DNA of 64,000 bases from Thiothrix fructosivorans. Its GTDB lineage: Bacteria; Pseudomonadota; Gammaproteobacteria; Thiotrichales; Thiotrichaceae. Positions 44,451 through 54,473 of the stretch are shown here, one piece after another (the stretch's first letter is position 1; the number at the start of each line of letters is the position of its first letter). The stretch is taken from assembly GCF_017349355.1 (NCBI RefSeq), contig NZ_JAFMPM010000006.1, positions 682,001-746,000 of the forward strand, given 5' to 3'. Position numbers and translations under genes: made by a program. Under the pieces are notes generated by a model. That model was not told where the DNA came from, searched no databases, and saw only the letters and a program-made list of their open reading frames with translations.

Positions 44451-46808
44451 ATGAAGGACAATAGGTTGTTAGACCAAGGCAATATTACGGGTGTGGTGCT
44501 GGCAGGCGGACAAGGCAGCCGCATGGGTGGACAAGATAAAGGCTTGTTGGAACTGCACGGCCGTCCCTTGATGGCACAATTACTGGCAGCCCTACGCCCG
44601 CAAGTCGATGCACTACTCATCAGCGCCAATCGCAATCAAGCCCATTACCAGCAATACCAATGCCCGGTCATCAGCGACACCCTGAGTGGTTATCAAGGCC
44701 CTTTAGCCGGATTTGCCGCAGCGATGCAGGTCGCCACCACAGCGTATATTCTCACGATTCCCTGCGATTGCCTTGAGGTTGCACCGGATACGGCAAAACG
44801 TTTGCTGGCAGCCTTGCAACGCGAACAAGCTGACATCGCCGTGGCGCACGATGGCGAACGCTTACAACCCGTACACGCCTTGATTCCGGTGAACTTATTA
44901 CCCAGCCTGCAAGCCTTCCTCGCCAAGGGCGACCGTAAGATCGACCTGTGGTATGCACAACACCGCATGGCAAGCGTTGATTTTGCCGATTGCCGCCGTA
45001 TGTTCCGTAATATCAATACCCCAACACAAAAAGCGGACATAGAGAGAGCTTCCGCCTTCTCTGTTCCCCCGCCCAGCCTCGGTATCTGCGCATGGAGCGG
45101 GACGGGCAAAACTACCTTACTGGCTAACCTTATCCCCCACCTGAAACAAGCTGGTCTGCGCTTGACCGTCATTAAGCACGGGCATCACCAACTGGAACTG
45201 GATACCCCCGGCAAAGACACCTACCGCTTCCGTGAAGCAGGGGCAGATCAAGTATTGCTGGTATCCCGCAAACGCATGGCGATGATGCAGGAATGCAAAA
45301 CCCAGCACGAACCCGAATTGGTGGATGCACTGCGCTTTGTTAACCGCGATTGCGCCGATTTAGTGCTGGTAGAAGGCTTTAAACACACCGCGATTCCCAA
45401 GATCGAAGTGCATCGCCCTAGCCTTGGCAAGCCGTTGCTATACCCCACTGACCCCAGTGTCATAGCGCTGGCAACGGATGATTTAGCGCTGGATGTACCG
45501 CCACACCTCACCAAGCTCAACCTCAATCAGCCGCAAGCGATAGCGGCATTTATTGTAGCGTGGCTGCAAAAACCTCCTTCCACAACCCAGCCCCCCACCA
45601 GTTTGTCGATGGCGGCAGCCCGCACCCGCATCCTCGACAGCGTGCAGCCGTTGACGGCAGCACTCAAACGCCCGTTACGCGATGCACTAGGGCAAGTGTT
45701 GGCGGAAGCAGTAATTTCGCCACACAATGTACCCAATCACACCAATTCGGCAATGGATGGCTATGCCTTGCGGGGCGTGGATTTGCCGACGGATACGCCT
45801 CGTGATTACCGTGTGATCGGCACAGCATTTGCGGGGGGAAATACATTGGCAGGCGAATGTGGGGCGGGCGAATGTGTACGCATTATGACGGGGGCAGTCA
45901 TGCCAGCGGGAACAGATACCGTGGTCATGCAGGAGCAAGTGACGGTGGGCGCGACAGGTGACGTGCGTATCGACACCGGGCATCGGGCGGGGCAAAACGT
46001 GCGCCATGCCGGTGAAGACATTGCCCAAGGCAGCAGCGTGTTACCTGCCGGACGACGCATCACACCCGCTGATTTAGGCGTGCTGGCATCGCTAGGTATC
46101 AATGAACTCAGCGTGAAACGCCCGTTGCGTGTGGCATTTTTTTCCACAGGTGACGAATTACGCTCGCTCGGCGAAACCTTGGCAGAAGGGCAAATCTACG
46201 ACAGTAACCGTTACGCCTTGTACGGTTTATTAAAGCAGCTCAACGTTGAATTGCTCGACATGGGCGTGGTGCGCGACGATCCCGCCACGCTGGAAGCAGC
46301 CTTGCTGCAAGCAGCAGACATTGCCGATGTGGTGCTGACATCCGGCGGTGTATCGGTAGGTGAGGCGGATCATATCAAAGGCATTTTGGCAAAGCTGGGG
46401 CAAATTCATTTCTGGAAAATCGCCATCAAACCGGGGCGACCGCTCGCTTTTGGCACATTGGGTAAGGCGCAGTTTTTTGGCTTGCCGGGTAATCCGGTAG
46501 CGGTGATGGTAACGTTTTTACAATTTGTCCAGCCCGCCTTATTGAAAATGGCGGGGGAAGCCGTGAGCGAACCATTGCTGCTGGATGCGGTGTGTTTAAG
46601 CCGCCTGAAAAAGCAACTGGGACGTACCGAATTCCAACGCGGCACGGTACGTCAGGAGGGCGGCAAACTGGTGGTGGATAAAGCAGGCGCTCAAGGCTCA
46701 GGGATTCTCAGCTCCATGAGCAGAGGCAATTGCCTGATTGTCTTACCGGAAGAAGCCGCCACGATTGAACCGGGGGATGTGGTGCAAGTGCAGATATTCG
46801 GCTGGTAA
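44451..46808 (+). CDS. mobA/mobB/moeA: MobA-MobB-MoeA triple fusion
   Basis: 785 residues from ATG 44451. ATG 44409 is possible but overlaps the moaA start. Residues 1-200 are MobA (VVLAGGQGSRMGGQDKGLLEL, which attaches GMP to the cofactor). Residues ~205-360 are MobB, with P-loop AWSGTGKTTLL and IKHGHHQLELDTPGKDT. From ~385 to the end is MoeA, which inserts molybdenum (NHTNSAMDGYAL, GEDIAQGSSVLPAGRRI, TSGGVSVGEADHIK, GLPGNPVAVMVTF). Fusing all three would channel molybdopterin from metal insertion to the bis-MGD form. A TAGGAG site lies 13 nt ahead of the start. Confidence 0.95.
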   Translation: MKDNRLLDQGNITGVVLAGGQGSRMGGQDKGLLELHGRPLMAQLLAALRPQVDALLISANRNQAHYQQYQCPVISDTLSGYQGPLAGFAAAMQVATTAYILTIPCDCLEVAPDTAKRLLAALQREQADIAVAHDGERLQPVHALIPVNLLPSLQAFLAKGDRKIDLWYAQHRMASVDFADCRRMFRNINTPTQKADIERASAFSVPPPSLGICAWSGTGKTTLLANLIPHLKQAGLRLTVIKHGHHQLELDTPGKDTYRFREAGADQVLLVSRKRMAMMQECKTQHEPELVDALRFVNRDCADLVLVEGFKHTAIPKIEVHRPSLGKPLLYPTDPSVIALATDDLALDVPPHLTKLNLNQPQAIAAFIVAWLQKPPSTTQPPTSLSMAAARTRILDSVQPLTAALKRPLRDALGQVLAEAVISPHNVPNHTNSAMDGYALRGVDLPTDTPRDYRVIGTAFAGGNTLAGECGAGECVRIMTGAVMPAGTDTVVMQEQVTVGATGDVRIDTGHRAGQNVRHAGEDIAQGSSVLPAGRRITPADLGVLASLGINELSVKRPLRVAFFSTGDELRSLGETLAEGQIYDSNRYALYGLLKQLNVELLDMGVVRDDPATLEAALLQAADIADVVLTSGGVSVGEADHIKGILAKLGQIHFWKIAIKPGRPLAFGTLGKAQFFGLPGNPVAVMVTFLQFVQPALLKMAGEAVSEPLLLDAVCLSRLKKQLGRTEFQRGTVRQEGGKLVVDKAGAQGSGILSSMSRGNCLIVLPEEAATIEPGDVVQVQIFGW

Positions 46809-46946
46809 CAATAGAGGTGTATTAGAGGTGTATTTCCTGTTTCAAACCCCTCTTTCCCCCCCTCGGCACAAAGCAGGGGAAACTTCTTGCGTAAACAGCT
46901 AAACTGGTGAGGCAATCTGTGCAAGCAATTAGCAAATGGAGTGAGA

Positions 46947-47711
46947 ATGGCTTTTGGCAAACTGACGATTGACTGGCGCAGTACCTTAGCGGCAGTGTGG
47001 CGTTCCAACCGCCATTTCCTGAAACCCATCAGGAATGTGGACTTGGTAAACCCCGATACCCTGCAAGGTATCGATGAACAGCGCGATGCATTATTTCGCA
47101 ATACCGAACATTTCTTGCGTGGCAAACCCGCCAGCCACGCCCTATTGTGGGGTGCGCGAGGGGTAGGCAAGTCTTCCCTGATCAAAGCGGTGTTGACCCG
47201 TTACCACACCTACGGCTTGCGCATGATCCAAATTTCTAAGGATGATCTCGGCGTATTGGTCGATATTACTGATGAAATCGTGGATTCGCATCACCGTTTT
47301 ATTATCTATTGTGACGACCTTACCTTTGATGAAGCCTCCGGTGACTACCGCACCTTGAAAAGCATTATGGAAGGCACGCTGGAAAAGCCGCCCGAAAATG
47401 TGCTGATTTACGCCACCTCCAACTGCCGCAGCAGCGTACTACAGGAACGTGGCAGCGATAGAGCCGCGCAAGCAGTGGACAACTCCACGGAAGATAAGCG
47501 CCAATTAGTCGACCGCTTTGGTCTATCCTTACCTTTCCACCCCATGAATCAAGACACTTATCTGGAGATAGTGGACAAGTTATTCAAAGGGCGTGTACAA
47601 GATGCAGAGCTGTTACACCAAGAAGCCACTGCTTTTGCGAGTGAACGGGGTGGCAATAGCGGGCGCACCGCGCGGCATTTCTTTAACCACTGCCAAACAG
47701 GCTTGAACTGA
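46947..47711 (+). CDS. DUF815 AAA+ ATPase
   Basis: 254 residues from ATG 46947. GGAG is 6 nt before it, and an in-frame GTG two codons upstream overlaps that site. The N-terminus NPDTLQGIDEQRDALFRNTEHFLRG precedes Walker A LWGARGVGKSSLIKAVL and Walker B IIYCDDLTFDE, then sensor-type IYATSNCRS. The C-terminal lid has DRFGLSLPFHPMNQDTYLEIV and GNSGRTARHF. DUF815 proteins are widespread single-copy ATPases of unknown cellular task. Confidence 0.92.
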   Translation: MAFGKLTIDWRSTLAAVWRSNRHFLKPIRNVDLVNPDTLQGIDEQRDALFRNTEHFLRGKPASHALLWGARGVGKSSLIKAVLTRYHTYGLRMIQISKDDLGVLVDITDEIVDSHHRFIIYCDDLTFDEASGDYRTLKSIMEGTLEKPPENVLIYATSNCRSSVLQERGSDRAAQAVDNSTEDKRQLVDRFGLSLPFHPMNQDTYLEIVDKLFKGRVQDAELLHQEATAFASERGGNSGRTARHFFNHCQTGLN

Positions 47712-47744
47712 AGCGGCAGACTTAACCCCAATAACGGATACGGC

Positions 47745-48365
47745 ATGATGTTACCCCCAAAACACTCCGTCACAGTATTCACCGCTTTGCTGCTCGTTGG
47801 GCTAAGCGGGTGCGCTAGCACCGCTAGCAAAGACGAACCGAGCACAACGCAAAGCAGCATTGCGGCAACAGAAGCGAAGCCAGAAGCGGCGACGACGACC
47901 AGCACCTCAACAGCAGCTACGACACCCGTCATCACTGCTGCGCCAGCACCTGCGACAACTGAAGCGGCAGCACCCGCGCTGTCCCAGAATGAGCTGAACA
48001 AACAAGTGTGGGATGCCGCCCAAGCCGGTGATGCGGCGACAGTCAGCGCCCTGTTACAACAAGGTGCAGATGCGAACACCGCTACCGCATCCGGCGAAAC
48101 CGCCTTGCACGCTGCTGTGGCAGCAGGCTCATTACCCGCAGTGATGCAATTGGTCGACAAAGGGGCGAATGTTAACGCCGCCACCGCGTCCGGCTGGACA
48201 CCGTTGCACCATGCAGCGCGTTTCGGGCGTGCTGATGCCGCCAATTACTTGCTGAAACAAGGTGCAAACCCCAAAGCCGTCACCCTTGGCACACCCTCCA
48301 AAACCCCAGTACAAATGGCGATGGATAAAGGTGACATACGCACAGCGCGTATCTTAGGCTATTAA
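47745..48365 (+). CDS. Ankyrin-repeat lipoprotein
   Basis: 206 residues. The lipoprotein signal has lipobox L-S-G-C (about residue 24), followed by a low-complexity Ala/Thr/Ser linker and three to four ankyrin repeats (GETALHAAVAAGSLPAVMQL, GWTPLHHAARFGRADAANYL, TPVQMAMDKGDIRTARIL). Ankyrin repeats bind proteins, so an envelope scaffold role is likely. It is the first of three small lipoprotein genes in a row on the plus strand. Confidence 0.88.
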   Translation: MMLPPKHSVTVFTALLLVGLSGCASTASKDEPSTTQSSIAATEAKPEAATTTSTSTAATTPVITAAPAPATTEAAAPALSQNELNKQVWDAAQAGDAATVSALLQQGADANTATASGETALHAAVAAGSLPAVMQLVDKGANVNAATASGWTPLHHAARFGRADAANYLLKQGANPKAVTLGTPSKTPVQMAMDKGDIRTARILGY

Positions 48366-48390
48366 TATTCACGTATTTTGAGGATATACC

Positions 48391-48732
48391 ATGAAATGGA
48401 CAACCCCCTTACTCACCCTGTCGCTGTTACTCAGTGTGGGTGCGTGTACTCAAGAAACCCAAAACAAAATTGGGCGCGAACTGAATAACTGGACAGGTGT
48501 AAACGGCGTGCTCGAAGTGTACGCTGGTGAAAAATTGGTACGGCGTTTCATCAAAGTCGACAAATTGACCACCGCTGCTGGCATAACGTCTGGTGGTGAT
48601 CGCCCTTACCGCTTCGGTTACGGCATTATGGACGCTAACCTGAATGGCGTGGTCGATGCGGGCGAGAAGAAAGTCTACTTTGAATTCAGTGACTATTCGA
48701 CCTCCTATGTCTTCTTTGAAAACCCCGCATGA
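48391..48732 (+). CDS. Small lipoprotein, EF-hand-like loop
   Basis: 113 residues. The signal ends in lipobox V-G-A-C. The mature part contains GRELNNWTGVNGVLEVYAGEKLVRRFIKVD and a DANLNGVVDAGEK segment that resembles a calcium-binding loop. I do not recognise the family. It is 25 bp after the ankyrin gene and 34 bp before the next lipoprotein, so an operon is likely. Confidence 0.75.
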   Translation: MKWTTPLLTLSLLLSVGACTQETQNKIGRELNNWTGVNGVLEVYAGEKLVRRFIKVDKLTTAAGITSGGDRPYRFGYGIMDANLNGVVDAGEKKVYFEFSDYSTSYVFFENPA

Positions 48733-48766
48733 GCAGGGTATGCAGGGGCAGTTACGGAGAGTCACT

Positions 48767-49363
48767 ATGCTACCCATACGGTTAAGTACCAGTCTTTTGT
48801 TACTGCCGCTGCTACTCAATGGCTGCGGCGCGGATGATGTGGGTGCGCCCCCAGCGCCCAGCCAACAGCAGAGTAAAGCCCCAACCCTTAGCCATTACCT
48901 CATCACCGAAAAAGCGGCGGGTGCGGTGCAATTGGGCATGTTATCCGCCGATATTCTGACCGTTTTGCCCGGTGTCACCGCCATGTCAGAAAAAGATGCA
49001 GAAGGCATTGAATGGATGACGCTTAGCCAAAACGGGGAAAAGCTCATGAATATTATGCTGGATCGTAATAGCCATGCGGCGAATTTGATCCGCATTATTA
49101 GCCCCCGTTTTGCCACGGAGCAAGGTGTCAAAGTCGGTGAAAACCTGCAAAGCGTCGGTGAAAAACTTGGCGGCTTAACCGACATTCAGTGGACGGTAGG
49201 CGAATCGCGTGAATTTGCGACATTCACGAATATGCCGCCCAGCATGATCATTCAAGTCGTAGGCAAGGAAGGTAATGCTGGCATTTACCCCAATGGCGAA
49301 ACCATCACCACCGTGGCGGATGCGTCTGCACGGGTGCATTCCATTTGGCTCATGGAAGACTAA
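48767..49363 (+). CDS. Lipoprotein of unknown function
   Basis: 198 residues from ATG 48767 (GGAGAG site). A longer frame from 48644 would run over the previous gene. Lipobox L-N-G-C, then a Gln/Pro/Ser linker. The folded part (VQLGMLSADILTVLPGVTAM, EQGVKVGENLQSVGEKLGGL) resembles the strand-helix pattern of small SmpA/DUF1131-like envelope domains, but I cannot assign it firmly. It ends 10 bp before the convergent xerC. Confidence 0.75.
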   Translation: MLPIRLSTSLLLLPLLLNGCGADDVGAPPAPSQQQSKAPTLSHYLITEKAAGAVQLGMLSADILTVLPGVTAMSEKDAEGIEWMTLSQNGEKLMNIMLDRNSHAANLIRIISPRFATEQGVKVGENLQSVGEKLGGLTDIQWTVGESREFATFTNMPPSMIIQVVGKEGNAGIYPNGETITTVADASARVHSIWLMED

Positions 49364-49372
49364 CGCAACACC

Positions 49373-50299
49373 TCACTTCTTTTTAGCGCGTGGATGCGCC
49401 TTGTCGTACACACTCGCAAGATGCTGAAAATCCAAATGCGTGTAAATCTGGGTTGTGCTGATGTCAGCATGACCCAGCATTTCTTGTACCGCACGTAAAT
49501 CCCCCGACGATTCCAACACATGGCTGGCAAACGAATGGCGCAATTTGTGCGGGTGAACGTGCTGCTCCAAGCCTTGCTGCAAGCGCCAATGATTCAAGCG
49601 GAACTGCACGCTGCGCGGGTGTAAGCGCGTGCCACGTTTGCTGACAAACAAGGCGGTTTCACCGTGTGCGGCTAAACTGACGCGCTGCTGCATCCACGTC
49701 TGTAACGCCGCTAACGCCTGCCGCCCCACGGGGACGTAACGTTCCTTATTACCTTTGCCGGTGACGCGCACTTGTTGCTGATATGTATCCACATCATGAA
49801 GATCCAACCCCACCAATTCTGCCAGACGCAAGCCGGAGGAGTACAGTAATTCCATCAAGGCACGGTCACGCACTGCCAGCACGTCATCCGCTGTAATCGT
49901 TAGCAAGCGTTCGATGGTTTCTGCATCCAGCGTATCGGGCAGTTTGCGGGCGTGTTTGGGGGATTGCACATCCACTACCGGATTGTTTTCAACCAGATTT
50001 TCGCGCAACAAAAAGCGGTAAAAGCGCCGGATCGACGACAATTTGCGTTGCAGGCTTTTGCCCGACAAACCTTTGCGGTGTAAATGGCTGATCCACTGGC
50101 GCACTTGCCCTGTTTGCACCGTCAACACCGCAGGCTCAACAGGTGCGACCTCACCGCCTTGCTTATCCAGTGGTTTGTTCAACCACGCGATAAAGTCGTT
50201 TAAATCGTGTTCATAACTGCTCACAGTGCGCGGGGAATAGCGTTTTTCACTAAATAAATGGTGGTGGTAACGGGCAAGAATTAGCTCCAATTCACGCAC
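49373..50299 (-). CDS. xerC: Tyrosine recombinase XerC
   Basis: 308 residues from GTG 50299, which overlaps the DUF484 stop by 8 bp. A longer frame upstream is not credible because the N-terminal SAM-like domain begins just here (HHHLFSEKRYSPRTVSSYEHD). Catalytic residues are recognisable: Arg in YSSGLRLAELVGL, HKLRHSFASH with HxxR, the second His in LGHADISTT, and the nucleophile Tyr in TQIYTHLD. With XerD it resolves chromosome dimers at dif. Last gene of dapF-DUF484-xerC. Confidence 0.95.
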   Translation of the reverse strand: MRELELILARYHHHLFSEKRYSPRTVSSYEHDLNDFIAWLNKPLDKQGGEVAPVEPAVLTVQTGQVRQWISHLHRKGLSGKSLQRKLSSIRRFYRFLLRENLVENNPVVDVQSPKHARKLPDTLDAETIERLLTITADDVLAVRDRALMELLYSSGLRLAELVGLDLHDVDTYQQQVRVTGKGNKERYVPVGRQALAALQTWMQQRVSLAAHGETALFVSKRGTRLHPRSVQFRLNHWRLQQGLEQHVHPHKLRHSFASHVLESSGDLRAVQEMLGHADISTTQIYTHLDFQHLASVYDKAHPRAKKK

Positions 50300-51011
50300 C
50301 CATTTCCAGTGTATGCAGCGGCGGTTCAAGGTAACGCGCCAATGCCCGCGCCACCAACCCCCCCAGTTGCCCAATGAATAACGTACCCATGCCGGGGTAA
50401 AAACGCGCTTCATTCTCACTGCCTAGCGCCAATACACCGATTTCACGCGCCTCGTACAAGGGAATCAGCACAGCGGATTTGATCGACGCGCCTTCTTCCC
50501 CAAACAAAAATATTTGTTGACGCGGACGCAGCCGCCCGCACACCGGCTGGCGCTTACGGAACAAGGTCGCGAGTTGTTTGAGTGATTTATCATCGGGGTC
50601 AATGAAATGCAGCCCATCTCGTGCCCGCCCACGCCCAATCAAGCGCAATACCACGTTATCGGCTTTGAAATCGCCGCGCAGCATATTGTTACACGTCCCC
50701 ACCACGTCATCCAAACTGTCACAGGTCATCAGCTCCAACGCCAGATGGTGCAAACGGGTAATCACATGCTCGCTATCCCGCGCCGCTTTCAGCATCTCGC
50801 TTTGACGGCTTTCTAACTCACGGAGTTTATCACGTTGCCGTTGTATCAGACGTTCCAGCAAGGAAACCGCCTCACCCGTGTGTGGGTGTGGAATACTCAA
50901 CACATCCAGCACTTCTTCATGCTCACGGAAAAAATCGGGGTGTGCGCGTAACCACTCGGCAACCTGTGCAGCGCTGATGTTCTGGCTCGCTTGTCCGTCT
51001 GGTGTGTTCAT
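50292..51011 (-). CDS. DUF484 family protein
   Basis: 239 residues. The N-terminal region [23 protein letters not shown], a coiled coil ([23 protein letters not shown]) and a GAF-like C-terminal domain ([35 protein letters not shown]) fit DUF484, which always sits between dapF and xerC in gammaproteobacteria. Function is unknown. Four-base overlap with the dapF end and 8-bp overlap with xerC show tight coupling. Confidence 0.93.
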   Translation of the reverse strand: MNTPDGQASQNISAAQVAEWLRAHPDFFREHEEVLDVLSIPHPHTGEAVSLLERLIQRQRDKLRELESRQSEMLKAARDSEHVITRLHHLALELMTCDSLDDVVGTCNNMLRGDFKADNVVLRLIGRGRARDGLHFIDPDDKSLKQLATLFRKRQPVCGRLRPRQQIFLFGEEGASIKSAVLIPLYEAREIGVLALGSENEARFYPGMGTLFIGQLGGLVARALARYLEPPLHTLEMGA

Positions 51012-51847
51012 AGTGTGAGTGTTCCCCTGAATACCGTTGCTGTCGGACCCGTCATCCTAACGGGCTGCCCTTCACCTTGCCACCGAATCTGCAAATCACC
51101 ACCGGGCAAGCTCACTGTGACCTGCTCATCCAGCAACCCTTGCAATCTGCCCGCGACGACTGCCGCACACGCACCTGTGCCGCACGCTTGAGTTTCGCCG
51201 CAGCCGCGCTCAAACACCCGTAATCGGATGTGGTCACGTCCGATTACCTGCATAAAACCCACGTTAACCCGCTTCGGAAATGCCGGATGCGACTCCAACG
51301 CCGCGCCCAAGGTTGACACCGGTGCGCTCTCCACATCGGGTACTTGCAACACCGCATGAGGGTTGCCCATCGACACCGCTGCAAGGGCTACACTTGTCGT
51401 GTGCGTTTCCAGAGTATAGAGCGTTTGGCGCTGCGCGGAAATGAAAGGAATCTGTGCAGGTTCAAGCACAGGTACACCCATATCCACCGTCACTTGCCCA
51501 TCCGCTTGAATTTGTAACACGATACGCCCACTCGCGGTGACGACCGGAATCGTGGTGTGTTGGGTCAAGCCTTGATCATACACGAAACGCGCAAAACAGC
51601 GTGCGCCATTGCCACACTGTTCCACCTCGCTGCCATCGGCATTGAAAATTCGGTAGCGGAATTCCGCATCCGCCCCGTCATAGGCTTCCACCAGCAGCAA
51701 TTGATCGCAGCCCACCCCAAGGTGGCGATCAGCGATGTGGCGGATCTGGGCGGTGCTCAAATCAACGCACTGATTGATGCCATCTAACACCACAAAATCA
51801 TTGCCCAAACCGTGCATTTTCGTGAAATTAAGTGCGCTACTTACCAT
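51008..51847 (-). CDS. dapF: Diaminopimelate epimerase
   Basis: 279 residues, the standard size. Family opening [19 protein letters not shown]. The first catalytic Cys is in [15 protein letters not shown] and the second in [15 protein letters not shown]. It interconverts LL- and meso-diaminopimelate for lysine and peptidoglycan. First gene of the dapF-DUF484-xerC operon, divergent from tusA. Confidence 0.97.
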   Translation of the reverse strand: MVSSALNFTKMHGLGNDFVVLDGINQCVDLSTAQIRHIADRHLGVGCDQLLLVEAYDGADAEFRYRIFNADGSEVEQCGNGARCFARFVYDQGLTQHTTIPVVTASGRIVLQIQADGQVTVDMGVPVLEPAQIPFISAQRQTLYTLETHTTSVALAAVSMGNPHAVLQVPDVESAPVSTLGAALESHPAFPKRVNVGFMQVIGRDHIRLRVFERGCGETQACGTGACAAVVAGRLQGLLDEQVTVSLPGGDLQIRWQGEGQPVRMTGPTATVFRGTLTL

Positions 51848-51975
51848 GCCGTGTATCCTATTACTGAAAGGATATTAGTATACAAAGATATAGCGATACA
51901 GCAATTTTGGTGGTATGTTACTGGACTCATTTTTTGGATCGCTATCACATTAATCGTAAGATCAGGAGAGGAAAT

Positions 51976-52206
51976 ATGTCTGATTTTAAACAAGAACTGG
52001 ACGCGCGTGGCTTAAATTGCCCACTACCCATTCTTCGTACTAAAAAAGCCATTAACGGCTTAGCTTCTGGCGAAATTCTGAAGGTCATCGCCACTGACCC
52101 AGGTTCCGTCAAAGACATGGAAGCATTCTGCAAGCAAACTGGCAATGAAATGGTCAGCTCCAGCGAAGCAGGCGGTGATTACACTTTCATGATCAAGAAA
52201 GGTTAA
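51976..52206 (+). CDS. tusA: TusA family sulfur carrier
   Basis: 76 residues from ATG 51976 (AGGAGAGG site). A longer reading frame from 51907 is not supported. The sulfur-carrying Cys lies in LDARGLNCPLPILRTKKAI, the CPxP motif of TusA. TusA-type proteins pass persulfide sulfur to tRNA thiolation, molybdopterin or sulfur-oxidation enzymes. It is a lone gene here. Which pathway it serves cannot be told from context. Confidence 0.92.
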   Translation: MSDFKQELDARGLNCPLPILRTKKAINGLASGEILKVIATDPGSVKDMEAFCKQTGNEMVSSSEAGGDYTFMIKKG

Positions 52207-52214
52207 TCTCCGAC

Positions 52215-52240
52215 TGGGGCGGATGCTTACATTCGCCCCA
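52215..52240 (+). terminator. Hairpin after tusA
   Basis: TGGGGCG (52215-52221) and CGCCCCA (52234-52240), 7 bp with a 12-nt loop. It ends the tusA transcript, though the T run after it is short. Confidence 0.6.
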
Positions 52241-52263
52241 TCGTAATCCCCCCGTATCGTCTA

Positions 52264-53442
52264 ATGAATACTGATCCCAAATTTAACAAACTCCGCGCCG
52301 AACTCGAATCCCGTCAGAATCGCCACCTCTACCGTCGCCCGCGCATCGCTGATTCCCCACAACAACCGCATAGGCAGATAGATGGCAAAGCGTTGCTAAC
52401 GTTTTGCAGCAATGATTATCTGGGTCTTGCCAACCATCCCGCTGTTATCCGTGCGTTTCAACAAGCCGCTAATGAATACGGTGTGGGCAGTGGTGCAGCG
52501 CATTTAGTCAACGGGCATTCTCGTCCCCACCAGCAACTCGAAGAAGCCTTGGCAATATTCGTAGGGCGTGAGCGTGCTTTGCTGTTTTCCACGGGTTACA
52601 TGGCAAATCTGGGCGTGGTGAATGCGCTGCTAACAGGGCGTAATGATGTGGTGTATGCCGACCGTTTGAACCATGCCTCGTTGGTCGATGCGAGCTTGTT
52701 ATCCGGCGCGAAACTGATCCGTTACCCGCACAATGACACCACCAGCCTCGGCAAACGCTTACTGGCACAAGCCGACAATGCTAGCACCCAACTGATTCTC
52801 ACCGATGGCGTATTCAGCATGGATGGCGATATTGCGCCTCTCAACAAACTCGCGACGATGGCACAGCACCACGACGCATGGCTAATGGTGGATGATGCAC
52901 ATGGGTTTGGTGTTTTGGGCAATACGGGCGCGGGTTTGGTGGAAGCGCAAGGCTTAACGCCAACCGATGTACCGATTCTGATGGCAACCTTGGGGAAAGC
53001 ACTGGGCACGGCAGGCGCATTCGTTGCCGGAAGCCATGATCTGATCGAATACTTGATTCAAACCGCCCGCACGTTTATTTACACCACCGCGCAACCGCCT
53101 GCTATCGCTGCCGCGACACTGGCAAGCTTGCAATTGGTGCAAACCGAAAGCTGGCGGCGCGAACACTTGCAGGCATTGATTCAACAATTTCGTCAGGGGG
53201 CTGCGCAACTCGGCTTGCCGCTGATGGCATCGGCTACCGCGATTCAACCGATTCTGGTCGGCAGCAGCGCGCAAGCGTTGGCGATCAGCCGTCAGTTGGA
53301 AGAGCGCGGACTATTGGTCACAGCCATCCGCCCCCCCACCGTACCCGACGGCACGGCACGCTTGCGGGTAACATTATCGGCAGCGCATACCCCCACCGAT
53401 GTGGAACAATTGCTTACTGCACTGGCACAGATTTGGACGTAA
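52264..53442 (+). CDS. bioF: 8-amino-7-oxononanoate synthase
   Basis: 392 residues. Biotin pathway enzyme that joins pimeloyl-ACP with alanine. Fold-type I PLP residues: [38 protein letters not shown] with the cofactor Asp, and the Schiff-base Lys in [12 protein letters not shown]. The last 29 bp overlap the convergent truD. Other bio genes are not adjacent. The ribosome site is weak. Confidence 0.95.
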   Translation: MNTDPKFNKLRAELESRQNRHLYRRPRIADSPQQPHRQIDGKALLTFCSNDYLGLANHPAVIRAFQQAANEYGVGSGAAHLVNGHSRPHQQLEEALAIFVGRERALLFSTGYMANLGVVNALLTGRNDVVYADRLNHASLVDASLLSGAKLIRYPHNDTTSLGKRLLAQADNASTQLILTDGVFSMDGDIAPLNKLATMAQHHDAWLMVDDAHGFGVLGNTGAGLVEAQGLTPTDVPILMATLGKALGTAGAFVAGSHDLIEYLIQTARTFIYTTAQPPAIAAATLASLQLVQTESWRREHLQALIQQFRQGAAQLGLPLMASATAIQPILVGSSAQALAISRQLEERGLLVTAIRPPTVPDGTARLRVTLSAAHTPTDVEQLLTALAQIWT

Positions 53443-54466
53443 ACGTTCCCAACTGCTCCAAAAATACCGTCGCATAAGACCCCGGCGGCAAGGTAAACGC
53501 CAAGCGTAAGGTGGTTTCATCCAGCACCTCAAACCCAACCTCACCGACTTGGATGCGTAAGGCACGGCGTTCTTGCTTCAACCCCTGCTTTTCCAGCCCC
53601 GCACAGAAAATCGGAAAGCGTGCGGTTTGTTCTGCTTCTAGCTCACGCGCCGCATCGCGGGTATCCAACTCACCTCTGCCCCACAATGCGCCCGTCGGGT
53701 GGATTGCTAGCGCAGCTAAACGCGGCTCAAGCGTCGCATCCGCGACATCATCCGCAAACCACGCATTGCCGCCCTCGAACATGAACACATCGCCCGCCAC
53801 GCGCTGATGCCACGTTCCCGCCTTCACGCGTTCCGCCAGAATATTGTTGAACATCCACGAACGCGCCGCCGACAGATACAAGCTACGTTGAGTCCGCTGC
53901 TTCGGCGCAACACCGTCCGCAAACCAGCGTTCGGCTTTGCGCAAATTGCCAAAGTTATGCCCGAAACGCTGTTCGCCGTAGTAATTGGGAATGCCTTGCT
54001 GGGTAATTTGCTGACACAGGCTTTGCGCCGCTGCGAAATCCCCCGTGCAATTCCGCAAGGTCAGGCTGAAACGGTTGCCACTCAACGCACCTCGCCGCAG
54101 CTTTTTGTCATGGCGTTGTTGCGCGAGGATTTCGATTTCCGGCGGTAACGCGGCAAAATCGGGGTCATCCTTCCCCGGCAATTGCAGGCTAAACCATTGC
54201 GTCGTTACCGCGTGGCGATCTTTCAGCCCGGCGTAACTCACGTCTTTGCCGGAAATACCCGCGCAACGCGCCAGTTGGTTGCCGACCCAATCGGTGTTCG
54301 CGAGGGTTTTGCGCACTTGCAGCCACAGGTGTTCACCTGTGCCAGACAGCTCAAAATCCATCAGCTCATCCACGATAAAGTCTTCGGGTAAGACACGAAA
54401 ATGCCCCGTTAACGGCGCGGCGTAGGCGGCGGGAAAGCCGCTGGTATCAAAGGTAGTTGGGTTCAT
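53414..54466 (-). CDS. truD: tRNA pseudouridine(13) synthase TruD
   Basis: 350 residues from ATG 54466. ATG 54529 would give an unlikely Cys/Trp-rich extension. [13 protein letters not shown] at the N-terminus, catalytic Asp in [28 protein letters not shown], and [14 protein letters not shown] are TruD signatures. It modifies U13 of tRNA-Glu. Convergent overlap of 29 bp with bioF. Confidence 0.96.
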   Translation of the reverse strand: MNPTTFDTSGFPAAYAAPLTGHFRVLPEDFIVDELMDFELSGTGEHLWLQVRKTLANTDWVGNQLARCAGISGKDVSYAGLKDRHAVTTQWFSLQLPGKDDPDFAALPPEIEILAQQRHDKKLRRGALSGNRFSLTLRNCTGDFAAAQSLCQQITQQGIPNYYGEQRFGHNFGNLRKAERWFADGVAPKQRTQRSLYLSAARSWMFNNILAERVKAGTWHQRVAGDVFMFEGGNAWFADDVADATLEPRLAALAIHPTGALWGRGELDTRDAARELEAEQTARFPIFCAGLEKQGLKQERRALRIQVGEVGFEVLDETTLRLAFTLPPGSYATVFLEQLGTFTSKSVPVQ

Positions 54467-54473
54467 GTACGAA

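Noticed and set aside
53414-53442. 29-bp convergent overlap of bioF and truD as a novel arrangement
   Set aside because: Both C-termini look normal, and short convergent overlaps are common in compact bacterial genomes.
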